DNA of 64,000 nt from Bradyrhizobium iriomotense (lineage in GTDB: Bacteria > Pseudomonadota > Alphaproteobacteria > Rhizobiales > Xanthobacteraceae), in assembly GCF_018129405.1 (NCBI RefSeq), contig NZ_JAFCLP010000020.1, forward strand, positions 1-64,000, in the 5' to 3' direction. The notes below the pieces were generated by a model. The model was not told the origin of the DNA and searched no databases. It saw only the letters and a program-made list of their open reading frames with translations. A program made the position numbers and the translations under genes. Every line of letters begins with the position of its first letter. Within the stretch, counting starts at the first letter, position 1. Shown in pieces: positions 9,468-18,327 of this stretch.

Positions 9468-9731
9468 ATGAGCAAGTTGAAGCTTGTAGCCGCAGTTGCT
9501 GCCCTTTCGGCCGCAATCCTGGCCCCTGGCCTTGCGGAGGCAAATGGACATCACCGGTATCACCGCTCCTACGTCAACCCGCTGCCCTACCCGATCAGCT
9601 ATCTGCACAATTACGGCCCGGGCATCACCCCCGGCACCTTCGCCTATTACGATGGCCCGGCGACCAACCACTGCTACCAGAGTTCAGCCGCCTATATCGG
9701 CCAGGACCGCCGCCGGCACCCCTGCTACTGA
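9468..9731 (+). CDS. Small secreted His/Tyr-rich protein
   Basis: An 87-residue protein with a clear signal peptide (MSKLKLVAAVAALSAAILAP to about residue 23, ending LAEA), then a short mature chain rich in His, Tyr and Pro with two cysteines near the C-terminus that could form a disulfide. ggag lies 8 bases before the ATG. Function unknown; such proteins are frequent in Bradyrhizobium and relatives. Confidence 0.7.
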   Translation: MSKLKLVAAVAALSAAILAPGLAEANGHHRYHRSYVNPLPYPISYLHNYGPGITPGTFAYYDGPATNHCYQSSAAYIGQDRRRHPCY

Positions 9732-9761
9732 GGGGCGCCAGCGCGTCCGCTGCGGGCGTCC

Positions 9762-10223
9762 TTATTTCGCGGCGCCCGACCGCAGCAACTGCTTCTCGAT
9801 CTCATAGACCGGCAGCTTGACGAGGTCCTTGCTGACCTCGCCCTGAAGCGCCTTGCGCACGACGTCGGAATAGTCGGCGCGGATCATGCCGAGCGCGCGC
9901 GGCGAGGCCACCATGGTCAGGGCCGAAGTCTCGCCCGAGCTGACGGCAGCGTCGAGCCGGCCGGCGAGGCTGCGCAGGAAGGCGCGCTCGGCCTCGTCGT
10001 GCCAATCGGTCTGCTCGACCGAGCTGCGTGCACCGCCGACCGCGCCATGCAGCCTGCCTGGCGCATCGCTTCCTTGCGAGCTGGTCGAGGGATTGGGCTG
10101 CTCGTGCACCTCCCTGGTGTGGAGGTTCGGAAACATCCCGTCGCCGAGATTTTCCAGAATGAGCGCCTTGCGCCCGTCGCACACGACCAGCCAGTCACCC
10201 TTGTCGATTCTCATCTTGTCCAT
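9762..10223 (-). CDS. Host attachment family protein
   Basis: A 153-residue cytosolic protein resembling the host-attachment (AtsE-like) family. The start reads KGDWLVVCDGRKALILEN, then a loop with THREV, and the C-terminal half carries VASPRALGMIRADYS and ends KDLVKLPVYEIEKQL, all typical of the family. The name comes from a plant-attachment phenotype; the biochemical role is unclear. The ATG at 10223 has ggagc 8 bases upstream. It stands alone. Confidence 0.75.
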   Translation of the reverse strand: MDKMRIDKGDWLVVCDGRKALILENLGDGMFPNLHTREVHEQPNPSTSSQGSDAPGRLHGAVGGARSSVEQTDWHDEAERAFLRSLAGRLDAAVSSGETSALTMVASPRALGMIRADYSDVVRKALQGEVSKDLVKLPVYEIEKQLLRSGAAK

Positions 10224-10546
10224 TGCACAGCTCCAATCAAACCGTGGACCTCGGCCGATGCACGCGACCGGCCGGCCGCCTTTCGAATTCCGCGAAGGAC
10301 TGCCCACAACCACAAGACTAGGGAGGAAGGCGCGACGGTGAATTGCGCAGGATCAAGGATGGCGGCGAAGTCCTGGGGGCAAGCGCGGCATGGCCGCGGC
10401 AGCAAAGCTGAGCTAGTCTGGCAGGGTCAGGTCAGGCCCGCGGCGGAGCGGCTGAAGATTTGTTCATCAGCATTACATTTCGGTTCCGCCACAATTTGAT
10501 CAGAACAACTTCGATATCCTGTATTGCGTAAGCGGAGGAAGACATC
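10224..10546. other. Divergent intergenic region, no gene seen
   Basis: A 323-base gap between two divergent genes. The right 80 bases are relatively AT-rich and probably hold the promoter of the small secreted protein gene. No convincing -35/-10 pair, operator or RNA gene was found. Confidence 0.5.
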
Positions 10547-10825
10547 ATGAATCTCAAGATTGGCCTCGTCGTCGCGTCCATGTTCGGTGCTCTTGCGGCA
10601 TCGCCGGCGGCGTCCGCCATGCCCGTCGCGCCTGCACCTGCCGTCCCGCAGGTCTCCGACGTCGAGCAGGTCCGCATGGTCTGCGACGCCTGGGGGCGCT
10701 GCTGGTGGCGTCCGAACTATTATGGGTATTACGGCCCGCGGCCGTATTACGGGCCCCGATATTATGGGTATGGGCCCCGTGTCTACGGACCACGCTATGG
10801 ATACTACGGCTACCGCCGCTGGTGA
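10547..10825 (+). CDS. Small secreted Gly/Tyr/Arg-rich protein
   Basis: A 92-residue protein with a signal peptide (about 1-24, ending ASA) and a mature part whose last 35 residues are nearly all Tyr, Gly, Pro and Arg in short irregular repeats (YYGYYGPRPYYGPRYYGYG). gcggagga precedes the ATG. A strong terminator follows. No function is known to me. Confidence 0.75.
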   Translation: MNLKIGLVVASMFGALAASPAASAMPVAPAPAVPQVSDVEQVRMVCDAWGRCWWRPNYYGYYGPRPYYGPRYYGYGPRVYGPRYGYYGYRRW

Positions 10826-10828
10826 TTA

Positions 10829-10857
10829 GAAGGGGCCCTCGGGGCCCCTTCGCTTTT
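10829..10857 (+). terminator. Rho-independent terminator
   Basis: Perfect 9-bp stem gaaggggcc/ggccccttc with a 5-base loop, followed by gctttt. It directly follows the stop codon of the Gly/Tyr-rich protein gene. Confidence 0.85.
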
Positions 10858-10944
10858 GCGAGATCACCCGTTCGGTCCACCTGGACCAATTCCAAAACTG
10901 ATCTAGATCAAAGAGAAAATTCGTCGGGTCGTCATTCTACGGCG

Positions 10945-11118
10945 ATGGCCGATTTGATTGTCTTTCGATGCCCTCAGACGGGCATGAACGTGCAGACGCA
11001 TCTGGAAAAGCAGCAGAGTCCGGAGACACGAAGCTTCGAGTCCTTCGCCTGTCCCGCTTGCACACGCCTCCATTTCATCGACCTCGTCACCGGCCAACCG
11101 ATGAGCCGTGAACGTTGA
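10945..11118 (+). CDS. Small hypothetical protein with zinc-ribbon-like cysteines
   Basis: A 57-residue protein with one N-terminal cysteine in FRCPQTG and a CPAC pair near residue 38, a pattern that suggests a small zinc-binding knuckle. No signal peptide. The ribosome site is weak. It begins about 90 bases after the upstream terminator, so it should have its own promoter. Confidence 0.55.
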   Translation: MADLIVFRCPQTGMNVQTHLEKQQSPETRSFESFACPACTRLHFIDLVTGQPMSRER

Positions 11119-11264
11119 CGGTGGCAATGATCCGGCGGACTTCATGGCATGATGTCCGCAATACTACGGCCCGGAATCCGGTTTACTGAGGCGGGATGTT
11201 TCGCCATTGATGGCAATGTACTGACGTTCATTTCATTGTCACATTGCAGCAACCGGCCAGACGC

Positions 11265-12227
11265 ATGTTCGACGCCCTCGTCCCGTCCTCCGCGCTTCAA
11301 CTCATCGGCTTTGCCGATGTCGATGCCTTCAGGCCAATCGAGTCGATGGAAGATGCGAGAAGCATTCCGCTCGACGTTGCGAACTTCGCGGCCGCCCGCG
11401 CCGTCGTCTCCCTGCCGGCGTGCCGCATCATCGTGATGCGGTCCTTCGCGCGCATCCTCGACACCGCCTATCGCATGCCGGGCGGGATGGTGATCCTGTC
11501 GATGACCGACGACCTTCAGGCCAATTCCAAGGGCATGGATCTCGACGCCCGCTTCTTCGTTGCGCTCCGCGGCAACGACGAGTGCCATTTCGTCGAGCCC
11601 CGGACCAATCATTACGCGATGATCATCCTTTCGCCCGGCCTGAAAGACCGGGGCTGGTTCGATCATGCCGACGATTTGCGGGCCTATGTCGCCAACCGGC
11701 CCGCCCTGCTCCATGCGCGTCAGCTCGTGCACGACATCCTGCGAACCGCGTCGGTGCAGCCGTTCCTGTTCGAGACCACCGAGGCCGCCGCCCATCTCCA
11801 GGAAGGCCTGCTGCTCGCGCTCGACGATCTGTTTCGGATCGGTGCGGGCCCGGACCGGAGCACCTCGGTCCAGGGCGGCCGGTCGACCCTGCTGGTGCAG
11901 CGGATCGACGATTACGTCGCAGCCTATCCGACCGCTCCGATCTACACGGCCGATCTCGCCGGTGAGTTCGGTGTCTCGGTCCGGACGCTCAGCGGGGCCG
12001 TCAGCAAGGTGCGTGGCATGAGCCTGCACCAGTACATTCGGCTGAAGCGATTGTGGGCGACCCGCGCCCGGCTCCTGAAAGGCGGCGGTGTCACCGTCGC
12101 CACCTGCGCGCGCGCCCAGGGCTTCCACCACATGGGCGAGTTCGCCGCGGCATACCGTGCAACCTTCCACGAGGCCCCCTCGGACACGCTGGCACGGGGA
12201 CGGCAGAGCGGCCTTTCGGCAGGCTGA
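11265..12227 (+). CDS. AraC-family transcriptional regulator
   Basis: A 320-residue regulator. The first 200 residues form a sensing domain of the AraC-binding-like type; the last 100 carry the AraC double helix-turn-helix, with YTADLAGEFGVSVRTLSGA as the first helix pair, GMSLHQYIRLKRL between, and ATCARAQGFHHMGEFAAAYR as the second. The downstream pattern FxxxFHEAPS matches the consensus. I chose the ATG at 11265 over a TTG seven codons upstream; neither has a strong ribosome site. No neighbouring operon suggests its target. Confidence 0.88.
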   Translation: MFDALVPSSALQLIGFADVDAFRPIESMEDARSIPLDVANFAAARAVVSLPACRIIVMRSFARILDTAYRMPGGMVILSMTDDLQANSKGMDLDARFFVALRGNDECHFVEPRTNHYAMIILSPGLKDRGWFDHADDLRAYVANRPALLHARQLVHDILRTASVQPFLFETTEAAAHLQEGLLLALDDLFRIGAGPDRSTSVQGGRSTLLVQRIDDYVAAYPTAPIYTADLAGEFGVSVRTLSGAVSKVRGMSLHQYIRLKRLWATRARLLKGGGVTVATCARAQGFHHMGEFAAAYRATFHEAPSDTLARGRQSGLSAG

Positions 12228-12297
12228 GTTGCAAGCGCGGCGACGGCCGTCCGGTCTCAGCATCGCCTGGAATACGGCGGTAACACCGCCAGCGGCT

Positions 12298-12374
12298 TGG
12301 CGCGCTCGGAAGGATTCGAACCTCCGACCCTCGGAATCGAAATCCGATGCTCTATCCAGCTGAGCTACGAGCGC
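12298..12374 (-). tRNA. tRNA-Arg (anticodon UCG)
   Basis: Folds as a full cloverleaf on the minus strand. The acceptor stem gcgctcg pairs with cgagcgc, the anticodon stem tcgga/tccga encloses loop tttcgat with anticodon TCG, and the T-arm carries ggttcgaatcc. A G discriminator and an encoded CCA (12298-12300) end it. It reads CGA codons. I see no direct repeats or integrase gene nearby that would mark it as an attachment site. Confidence 0.95.
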
Positions 12375-12482
12375 CCTGGCCCGGGGATTGGGCCGTAACC
12401 GCGAAGCGCCGGACCGTGGCTGGCGAGCCAGCGCACCGGGCGGCGTTCGGACGGGTTCGAATTAGCAGAGAGGCTGGCCAAT

Positions 12483-12513
12483 AAAAAGCCCTTCCCGCCT
12501 CCATAGAGGCGGG
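12483..12513 (-). terminator. Rho-independent terminator
   Basis: Perfect 8-bp stem cccgcctc/gaggcggg with a 4-base loop, followed on the minus strand by aagggcttttt. It ends the gene at 12528-13037. Confidence 0.85.
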
Positions 12514-12527
12514 TCCCAACCGGCTTG

Positions 12528-13037
12528 TCACCAGGTCGTGTTGAAGAGGCCGAAATGCGGCTGCTGGGCCACCATCATCGGCCGGCCATACTGCGGGCCA
12601 CCATATTGTGGCGCACCATACTGCGGCGCCGGATGGGCTCTGGCGACCTTACGCTTGGGCTGAGCCTGGGCCTGCGGCTTGACGTCCGTCTTCTTGGCGG
12701 CGTCGGCCTTCGAACCAGGCGTAAACTGGGCAAAGGTCTCGCGCACCCGCGCCTTGGCCGACATCTCCGCGAGGGCCGCTGCCGACGCGGTATCCGGCGG
12801 CTGGGGCGCAACGGCGGCAGCAGTCTTCACCGCAGGCGGGGCAATCGTGGCCTGGCTGGTGTCGAGCACGACACGCTCGGGCAGATGGCGATCGGACCGG
12901 ATCCGGATCGACGGCTGGTCGTTGCTTGCGGTCGCGACGGCTGGCGTCACGGGCGAGGCCGGCACGACGAAGTTCACCGCAAACAGCAGGGTGAGCAACG
13001 CTCCGCCGACAAACATGAAATACCGAAAGATGGGCAT
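12528..13037 (-). CDS. Hypothetical membrane-anchored protein, Pro/Ala/Gln-rich
   Basis: A 169-residue protein with one N-terminal membrane segment (about 5-25), then a low-complexity stretch rich in Ala, Pro and Lys, and a C-terminal set of PQYG repeats. Probably anchored in the inner membrane with the rest in the periplasm. Function unknown. A strong terminator follows. Confidence 0.7.
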   Translation of the reverse strand: MPIFRYFMFVGGALLTLLFAVNFVVPASPVTPAVATASNDQPSIRIRSDRHLPERVVLDTSQATIAPPAVKTAAAVAPQPPDTASAAALAEMSAKARVRETFAQFTPGSKADAAKKTDVKPQAQAQPKRKVARAHPAPQYGAPQYGGPQYGRPMMVAQQPHFGLFNTTW

Positions 13038-13210
13038 TGGCCGCGCTCCGCCCCCCGCAATCCCCGCGTGGGCTCTCCGCCCTTAACAGGCGATACTTTG
13101 ATTGGTTCCTGGCCCGGCCCTTCGGTTCAAATGGCGACGCCAAGTTTTTTGGCCAAGGTCCGAACAAGGCCGGAAACGGTAACTTTTCCGCTACCGGAAG
13201 ACGCCGCCCT

Positions 13211-13783
13211 TCATGCCCGTCGTGCCGCAACCAGCGAACACTTTGCCTGATCGGCATTGACGTTGACGTATCCGATCGGAATGCGCGCGAACGTCTTGCG
13301 GCTCTTCATGCTGACAGTGTCGGGCAGCACGCGGCTGCGAGCGGTGAGAGGCGTGCCGTCACGACGCACGAACGCGCAGATGATCTCGACATCCCTTACG
13401 GCATAGTCATTGTCGTTTCGTAGCGTGAACGTCACCAGCGCCCTCGAGCCGAGGCCGCCGCGACGCCAGGTCTGCGAGGAAATCCTGAGATGGTCGAGCT
13501 CTGCTGCAGCCGAAGCCGGGACTTCGGCCGTCGGCGAGACTGCCGCTGCGGCATCGCTTGGAGCAGCCGGTTCGACAACGGCCACGTCCGACTTGACCGG
13601 CTCGGTGCTATTGCCCTTGGAGAACGGCAGCAGCATCCAGATGCCGCAGCCGACGATGACGGCCGCCAGCAGCCACAGCAAGCCTCGGCCAAACGAGACG
13701 CTCACAACCGTCACGGCCCGAGCCAGTCGCTCGCCGGTCCCGGCAAAGCGTCCCAACCCGATCCGGTGAAGCCTGGCGTTCAT
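13211..13783 (-). CDS. Hypothetical membrane-anchored protein
   Basis: A 190-residue protein with a basic N-terminus, one membrane segment (about 33-53), a flexible Ala/Pro/Ser/Glu linker and a C-terminal beta-rich domain from about residue 95. VTFTLRNDNDYAVRDVEI there resembles an extracellular immunoglobulin-like strand pair, with two cysteines that may pair. It follows the same layout as the gene at 12528: one anchor, a linker, then an exported domain. Function unknown. Confidence 0.7.
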   Translation of the reverse strand: MNARLHRIGLGRFAGTGERLARAVTVVSVSFGRGLLWLLAAVIVGCGIWMLLPFSKGNSTEPVKSDVAVVEPAAPSDAAAAVSPTAEVPASAAAELDHLRISSQTWRRGGLGSRALVTFTLRNDNDYAVRDVEIICAFVRRDGTPLTARSRVLPDTVSMKSRKTFARIPIGYVNVNADQAKCSLVAARRA

Positions 13784-13963
13784 GGGTGCATCACTAGTGG
13801 CGGCCGAACTGCGTTTGCACGACGCAGCAGTCCACTGCTTACCTTAATCCCGGAGAGGAACTAAGGTTCCCGCGAAAGCGAGTCGGCGGGGACGGTGGCG
13901 ATCACCGGCCGGGGCCGCTAACATGCGCCGCAACATCGAAAGACCCCGTTGGGAGACTATGAA

Positions 13964-14350
13964 ATGCCAATCGCCGTCACTTGGGATCACGTCCATCTGC
14001 GCAGCCCCGATCCGGAGGCCACGGCGGCTTGGCTGCGGGACATCCTTGGCGGCGAGATCGTGCGCGCGCCCGGACGGATCGACGTGAACCTCGGTGGCGC
14101 CAAAATCTTCATCGCGCCGCTCGAAGGCGACAACGCCGTCAATCCGCCGCCCCCGCACCCGCATCAGGGCCTCGACCATTTCGGTCTGACGGTGAAGGAC
14201 ATCGACATTGTGGCCGCCGAGATCAAGGCCAAGGGCGTCACCTTCACGCGCGAGCCGACGACGATCCGGCCCGGCGTGCGCATCTGCTTCATCCGCGGCC
14301 CCGAAGGCATCTCCATCGAGCTGCTCGAGCGCGACAAGAAATACACCTGA
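13964..14350 (+). CDS. VOC-family (glyoxalase-like) protein
   Basis: A 128-residue single-module protein of the vicinal oxygen chelate fold. Metal ligands are placed as usual: His in WDHVHLRSPD, His in LDHFGLTV and Glu in ISIELLE near the end. The substrate may be an activated aldehyde, a diol or an antibiotic; nothing nearby decides. The ATG at 13964 has gggaga 6 bases upstream; a TTG five codons earlier is also open. Confidence 0.85.
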   Translation: MPIAVTWDHVHLRSPDPEATAAWLRDILGGEIVRAPGRIDVNLGGAKIFIAPLEGDNAVNPPPPHPHQGLDHFGLTVKDIDIVAAEIKAKGVTFTREPTTIRPGVRICFIRGPEGISIELLERDKKYT

Positions 14351-14406
14351 CGCCGCGCAAGCGCGCCAAGCAACAGCAAGGCCAGCCGGCGTGCCGCCTG
14401 GTGCGC

Positions 14407-14793
14407 TTACGTCATGCTGCCGGGCATGAAGCAGCGGATGGTGACACCCATGTAGCCGTAGATCGGCCACACCATGGTGCGCCCCACCCGGTTCGGCTCC
14501 GAGATCACGGCCTCCTCGGGCACATCGACCCAGACGAGTTCCTGCTGCTGGCCGTCAAGCACGTAGCCAAGGCGTGGGACGCGGACACGATAGTGCCCGT
14601 CCTTGCTCTCCCAGTCGGTGTCCGAGAGCGCCGAACCGTCGGCATCGGAGCAGCAGGGCCCCTTGCCGCTTCGCAGGCTGTCGAACCAGGCCTTCAACTC
14701 AGCATTGGTGTTTACGAACTGGCCCCGGTCACGGGCGTGCCCAAAGGGGGCCGCGAGCCCAATCAAAGCTACGGCGCAGGCCAGCTTCGTCAC
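14407..14793 (-). CDS. Hypothetical exported protein
   Basis: A 128-residue protein. The GTG at 14793 gives a short signal peptide (VTKLACAVALIGLAAPFGHA); the mature part begins RDRGQFVNTNAELKAWFDSL and carries an adjacent Cys pair (GPCCSDADG). The frame stays open upstream to 15036, but that part looks non-coding. I recall the mature pattern from other Bradyrhizobium exported proteins of unknown role. The start is uncertain. Confidence 0.65.
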   Translation of the reverse strand: MTKLACAVALIGLAAPFGHARDRGQFVNTNAELKAWFDSLRSGKGPCCSDADGSALSDTDWESKDGHYRVRVPRLGYVLDGQQQELVWVDVPEEAVISEPNRVGRTMVWPIYGYMGVTIRCFMPGSMT

Positions 14794-15162
14794 GCTTCGC
14801 CGGCGTGTCGCGCTGCCAATCCGCCGTCGTTCGTTTTTGCAAATCGTGGGACGCGCACTGTACAGACGCGGCTCATCGCCGCCGGAATCGATCCAGTTGC
14901 TCACGTTTGTCTTGCTCCAGCACCCCGCGGCCAGTGCAACAATGGTTATGCATTTCGCGGGCCAACTTGATTCGCAACGACTGGCCTCGCCCCATGATGA
15001 GACCGTCATATCGGCGTCACAGACAAGCCGGGACAATTACGGTCCGCGCGACAGGGCTACTTGCCGACCGGCAAACTGCCGCGTTGCGCGCGGGGATGTG
15101 CTTTGGCATAAAAGCCGTACCGGTTACGCCATTGGGCGATGGCGGCCGGCCCACGGGACGTT

Positions 15163-15516
15163 ATGAAGAACGGCCTCTATTCGATCCACGTCACGCTGCT
15201 CGATGGTCGAGTCGGCAAGGGCAGCGGTGTGATCCTTTTTCGCGACGGCAAGATCCTTGGCGGCGATGCCTACCTCTATTACACCGGCAGCTATGTGGTG
15301 AAGGACGACCGTACCTTCAAAGGCGAGGTGCTGGTGCAACGGCACACGTCACCTCGGGGCGATGACAATCCGCTATTCGGTGGCCCTGCCCCGGTCGGCA
15401 TTGGCGTCAGCGGGACCTACACTGACACGCGCGCGGAGATGACGGGGACGGCGCTGGTCGGTAAGGCCAGTCTGATTTTCGGCGCCACCCTGCACAAGCT
15501 TGCGGAAGCGGACTAG
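15163..15516 (+). CDS. GrlR-like small regulatory protein
   Basis: A 117-residue protein beginning MKNGLYSIHVTLLDG, then GKGSGVILFRDGKILGGD and YYTGSY. This resembles the GrlR-type eight-stranded barrel family, whose founding member represses type III secretion through GrlA in enterobacteria. No GrlA-like partner or type III genes lie here, so the role is probably different. Its stop codon directly abuts that of the histidine kinase. Confidence 0.6.
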   Translation: MKNGLYSIHVTLLDGRVGKGSGVILFRDGKILGGDAYLYYTGSYVVKDDRTFKGEVLVQRHTSPRGDDNPLFGGPAPVGIGVSGTYTDTRAEMTGTALVGKASLIFGATLHKLAEAD

Positions 15517-18204
15517 CTATTCCGCGGCCTGCTCAAGCGGCGCCGTGCGCGGCAAGATCATCTGGATGCGTGTGCCGCCGCCCGGCTCGGAATCGAGATC
15601 GAGCCGACCGCCCAGCCGATTTGTGACGATGCTGTAGACGATGTGCAGGCCGAGGCCGGTGCCGCCTTGGTCGCGCCGCGTCGTGAAGAACGGATCGAAG
15701 GCGCGGCGGCGGACGTCGAGCGACATGCCGCAGCCATTGTCGGAAAAGATGATCTCGACATTGTCCTTGCCGGACTCGCGCACCTGGATGTCGATCATCC
15801 CCGGCCGGCCGTCCGGGAAGGCGTGCGCGACCGAATTGAGGAACAGATTGGTCAGCACCTGCCCGTACGGCCCGGGATAGCTGTTCATGGTCAGATCCGG
15901 CTGGCACTCGACGTTGAGCGTCAGGTTGTGTTTGCGCAGGCCCGGCCGCAGGCTCATCACCACCTGCTCGGTGAGGTCGCCGAGGTCGAAGGTGCGCTGG
16001 TCCGAATAGTTGCGGTCGGCCGCGACCTGCTTGAACGACTGGATCAGCTCGGCGGCGCGGTTGAGATTGGAGACGAGCTGCGAGGATGCGTCGCGGCTGG
16101 TGTTGAGGAAGTCGTTGAGCGTGGAACGGCGAAGCTCGCCGCGCTCGACTTCGGACGTGAACATCGCAGTCTTGCGCTCCAGCGCGGAGGCAACCGTGAG
16201 GCTGATACCAACGGGATTGTTGACCTCGTGCGCGACGCCGGCGACCAGCCGTCCGAGCGCGGCGAGCTTCTCCGCCTCGATCAGCGATGCCTGCGTCTCG
16301 CGCAGATTGCGCAGCGCGGTCTCCGCCGATTCCTTGGCCTTGCGCATCTCCTGCTCGCCGCGCTTGCGCTCGCCGATGTCGAGCGCGACGGTGACGATGC
16401 GCTCGATCTCGCCATCGGCATCGAGCAGCGGCAGCTTGTTGACCAGCCATTGCCGCATGTTGCCGGCGACGTCCTTGTACTCCTCCTCGTAGAAGCCCAG
16501 GCCCTTGCGCAGCCTCAGCACGCGCTTGTCGTTCTCGTCGGTCTTGGCCGCGCCATAGCGCGACATCAGGTCCGCCGTGGTCCGGCCGAGCGCGTCGCCG
16601 GGCTCGATGCCGAAGATGCCGGCCATGTAGCGGTTCATCAGCACGTAGCGCAGGTCGCGGTCCTTGACGTTGATGACCGCGGGCACGGTGTCGATGACCT
16701 GCTGGAGCAGGCGGCGGCCTTCGGCAATGGCGTCTTCCGCCCGCTTCTGGTCGGTGATGTCGCGCAGCGTGCCCTCGTAGCGGACGATGTTGCCCTGCTC
16801 GTCCCGCACGCCCGTGGCGCTGTCGGAGAGCCAGAGGATGTCGCCGCTGCGTTGACGCACCTGGTACTCGAACTCGCGCACCATGCCGTCACGCGCCATC
16901 AGCCGCTGGTATTCGTCGCGCGCCTCGGGATGGACGTAGATGGTGTGGGCGATGTCGTTGATGCTGTCGATCAGGTGCTGCGGGCTGTCATAGCCCATCA
17001 TCCGCGCCAGCGCCGGATTGGCGTTGAGGAGGTCGCCGGCCGGCGTCGTGACGTAGATGCCGTCGACCGAACCCTCGAACAGTTTTCGATAGCTCTCCTC
17101 GGCGAGGCGCTGCTCGGTGAGCGCGCGCACCGCCGCCTCGCGCGCGGTGTCGGCCTCCTCCAGCGCACGGCGGAACACTTCGGCTGCGCGTGCGATGTCG
17201 CCGATCTCGTTGTCGAGATCGGCGGACGGGATCGAGGTGTCCTTCTGGCCGGCCGCAAGCGCGCGAATCGATCGCGCGATCTGGGCCAGCGGGCGCACCG
17301 TACGCCGCACCACGAAGGCGGCCGCGACGATGCCGATCAGCACGCCGATGGAGCCGAGCACGATGCTCTGCCAGCGCGCTTCCGTCAGCGTGCGGGCAAA
17401 ATCGCGCGACAGCACGTGGCCGCGCCTTGCGCTGACCTCGCGCAGCAGTTCGGTGACGCGCCCGATCAGCCGGCCCTCGGTGCCCAGCACCTCGCGGTCG
17501 ATGTCGGCGATCTGACGCTCGCGGACGGCGACCGCCATGATCGCCTCGGCATAATCGTTCACCGCCGCCTTGAGCTTGGGATCGGTGATATCCATCGCGC
17601 GCATGCCCTGCGCGGACTGCTCGGCCGCCGACGGGTTGCGCGCGAGCAATCCCAGCGCGATCCGGCTCTGCGCCTCGGACAGGCGGGAGGCGAGCTCGCG
17701 GTTCGCGGTGCCGGAGACCGCCGCGTCGAACTGGTCGCGCAGCGGCGGCAGGCCGGCGAGCAGCTGGGCGCGGCGGTCGATCAGCGTCGAGATCCGCTCC
17801 AGGCCATTGCGATAGGTCGCAAGCCGCTCGGTGACCCCGTCGATCATGTCCTGCTGCTCGGGCGCGAGCTCGATGCGGGTCTTTTTCAGGATGTCGCTGA
17901 GTGTCGAGGCCGCCTCGCCCACCTGCTTGAACTGGATGCCGGCGCCGGGATCGGTGACGAAGTCGCGCGCGGCGAGCCGCAGCTCGTTCATGCGGCGGTC
18001 GATGTCCTCGGCAAGGTCGCCGACGCTCTGCAGCCGCTGTAACTCGGCGAAGGTCGTGTCGATGTGCCGGATCGCAATCACGCTCGCAGTAGAGGTGACG
18101 ATGATCACCGCCAGCACCAGGATGAAGCTTCCGAACGTCAGCTGGCCGATGGACAGCGAAAATATTCGCTTTTTCTCAGGGGGCGGCGTCAATTCGGCGG
18201 ACAT
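15517..18204 (-). CDS. Hybrid-length PAS sensor histidine kinase
   Basis: An 895-residue membrane-bound sensor kinase. TM1 (about 20-42) and TM2 (about 280-303) flank a helical periplasmic sensor. A HAMP linker (RRTVRPLAQ) follows, then two PAS domains with their PAC segments (about 370-500 and 510-620), a coiled coil, the phospho-acceptor His659 in AHEVNNPVG, and a HATPase with N box near 789, DNGCGM near 821 and GGTGLGLHI. No receiver domain, and no response regulator beside it, so it is an orphan. Confidence 0.9.
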   Translation of the reverse strand: MSAELTPPPEKKRIFSLSIGQLTFGSFILVLAVIIVTSTASVIAIRHIDTTFAELQRLQSVGDLAEDIDRRMNELRLAARDFVTDPGAGIQFKQVGEAASTLSDILKKTRIELAPEQQDMIDGVTERLATYRNGLERISTLIDRRAQLLAGLPPLRDQFDAAVSGTANRELASRLSEAQSRIALGLLARNPSAAEQSAQGMRAMDITDPKLKAAVNDYAEAIMAVAVRERQIADIDREVLGTEGRLIGRVTELLREVSARRGHVLSRDFARTLTEARWQSIVLGSIGVLIGIVAAAFVVRRTVRPLAQIARSIRALAAGQKDTSIPSADLDNEIGDIARAAEVFRRALEEADTAREAAVRALTEQRLAEESYRKLFEGSVDGIYVTTPAGDLLNANPALARMMGYDSPQHLIDSINDIAHTIYVHPEARDEYQRLMARDGMVREFEYQVRQRSGDILWLSDSATGVRDEQGNIVRYEGTLRDITDQKRAEDAIAEGRRLLQQVIDTVPAVINVKDRDLRYVLMNRYMAGIFGIEPGDALGRTTADLMSRYGAAKTDENDKRVLRLRKGLGFYEEEYKDVAGNMRQWLVNKLPLLDADGEIERIVTVALDIGERKRGEQEMRKAKESAETALRNLRETQASLIEAEKLAALGRLVAGVAHEVNNPVGISLTVASALERKTAMFTSEVERGELRRSTLNDFLNTSRDASSQLVSNLNRAAELIQSFKQVAADRNYSDQRTFDLGDLTEQVVMSLRPGLRKHNLTLNVECQPDLTMNSYPGPYGQVLTNLFLNSVAHAFPDGRPGMIDIQVRESGKDNVEIIFSDNGCGMSLDVRRRAFDPFFTTRRDQGGTGLGLHIVYSIVTNRLGGRLDLDSEPGGGTRIQMILPRTAPLEQAAE

Positions 18205-18327
18205 TGGTGCGTTGAGGACCGGGCTACTGGAAACCCAATATACGACGTATTGCGGGCCCGGGGGAACATGCCTCCCGCCGCGGAATATTCTTAATATCGC
18301 GCTTCTCGGCCCACCCTCCGCGCCGGA

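Noticed and set aside
12298-12374. tRNA-Arg as an integration site for an island
   Set aside because: No integrase, no direct repeat of the tRNA 3' end and no change of gene character on either side.
15643-18042. Open frame of about 800 codons opposite the histidine kinase
   Set aside because: Same cause: mirror of a GC-rich gene. The minus-strand frame carries the kinase motifs.
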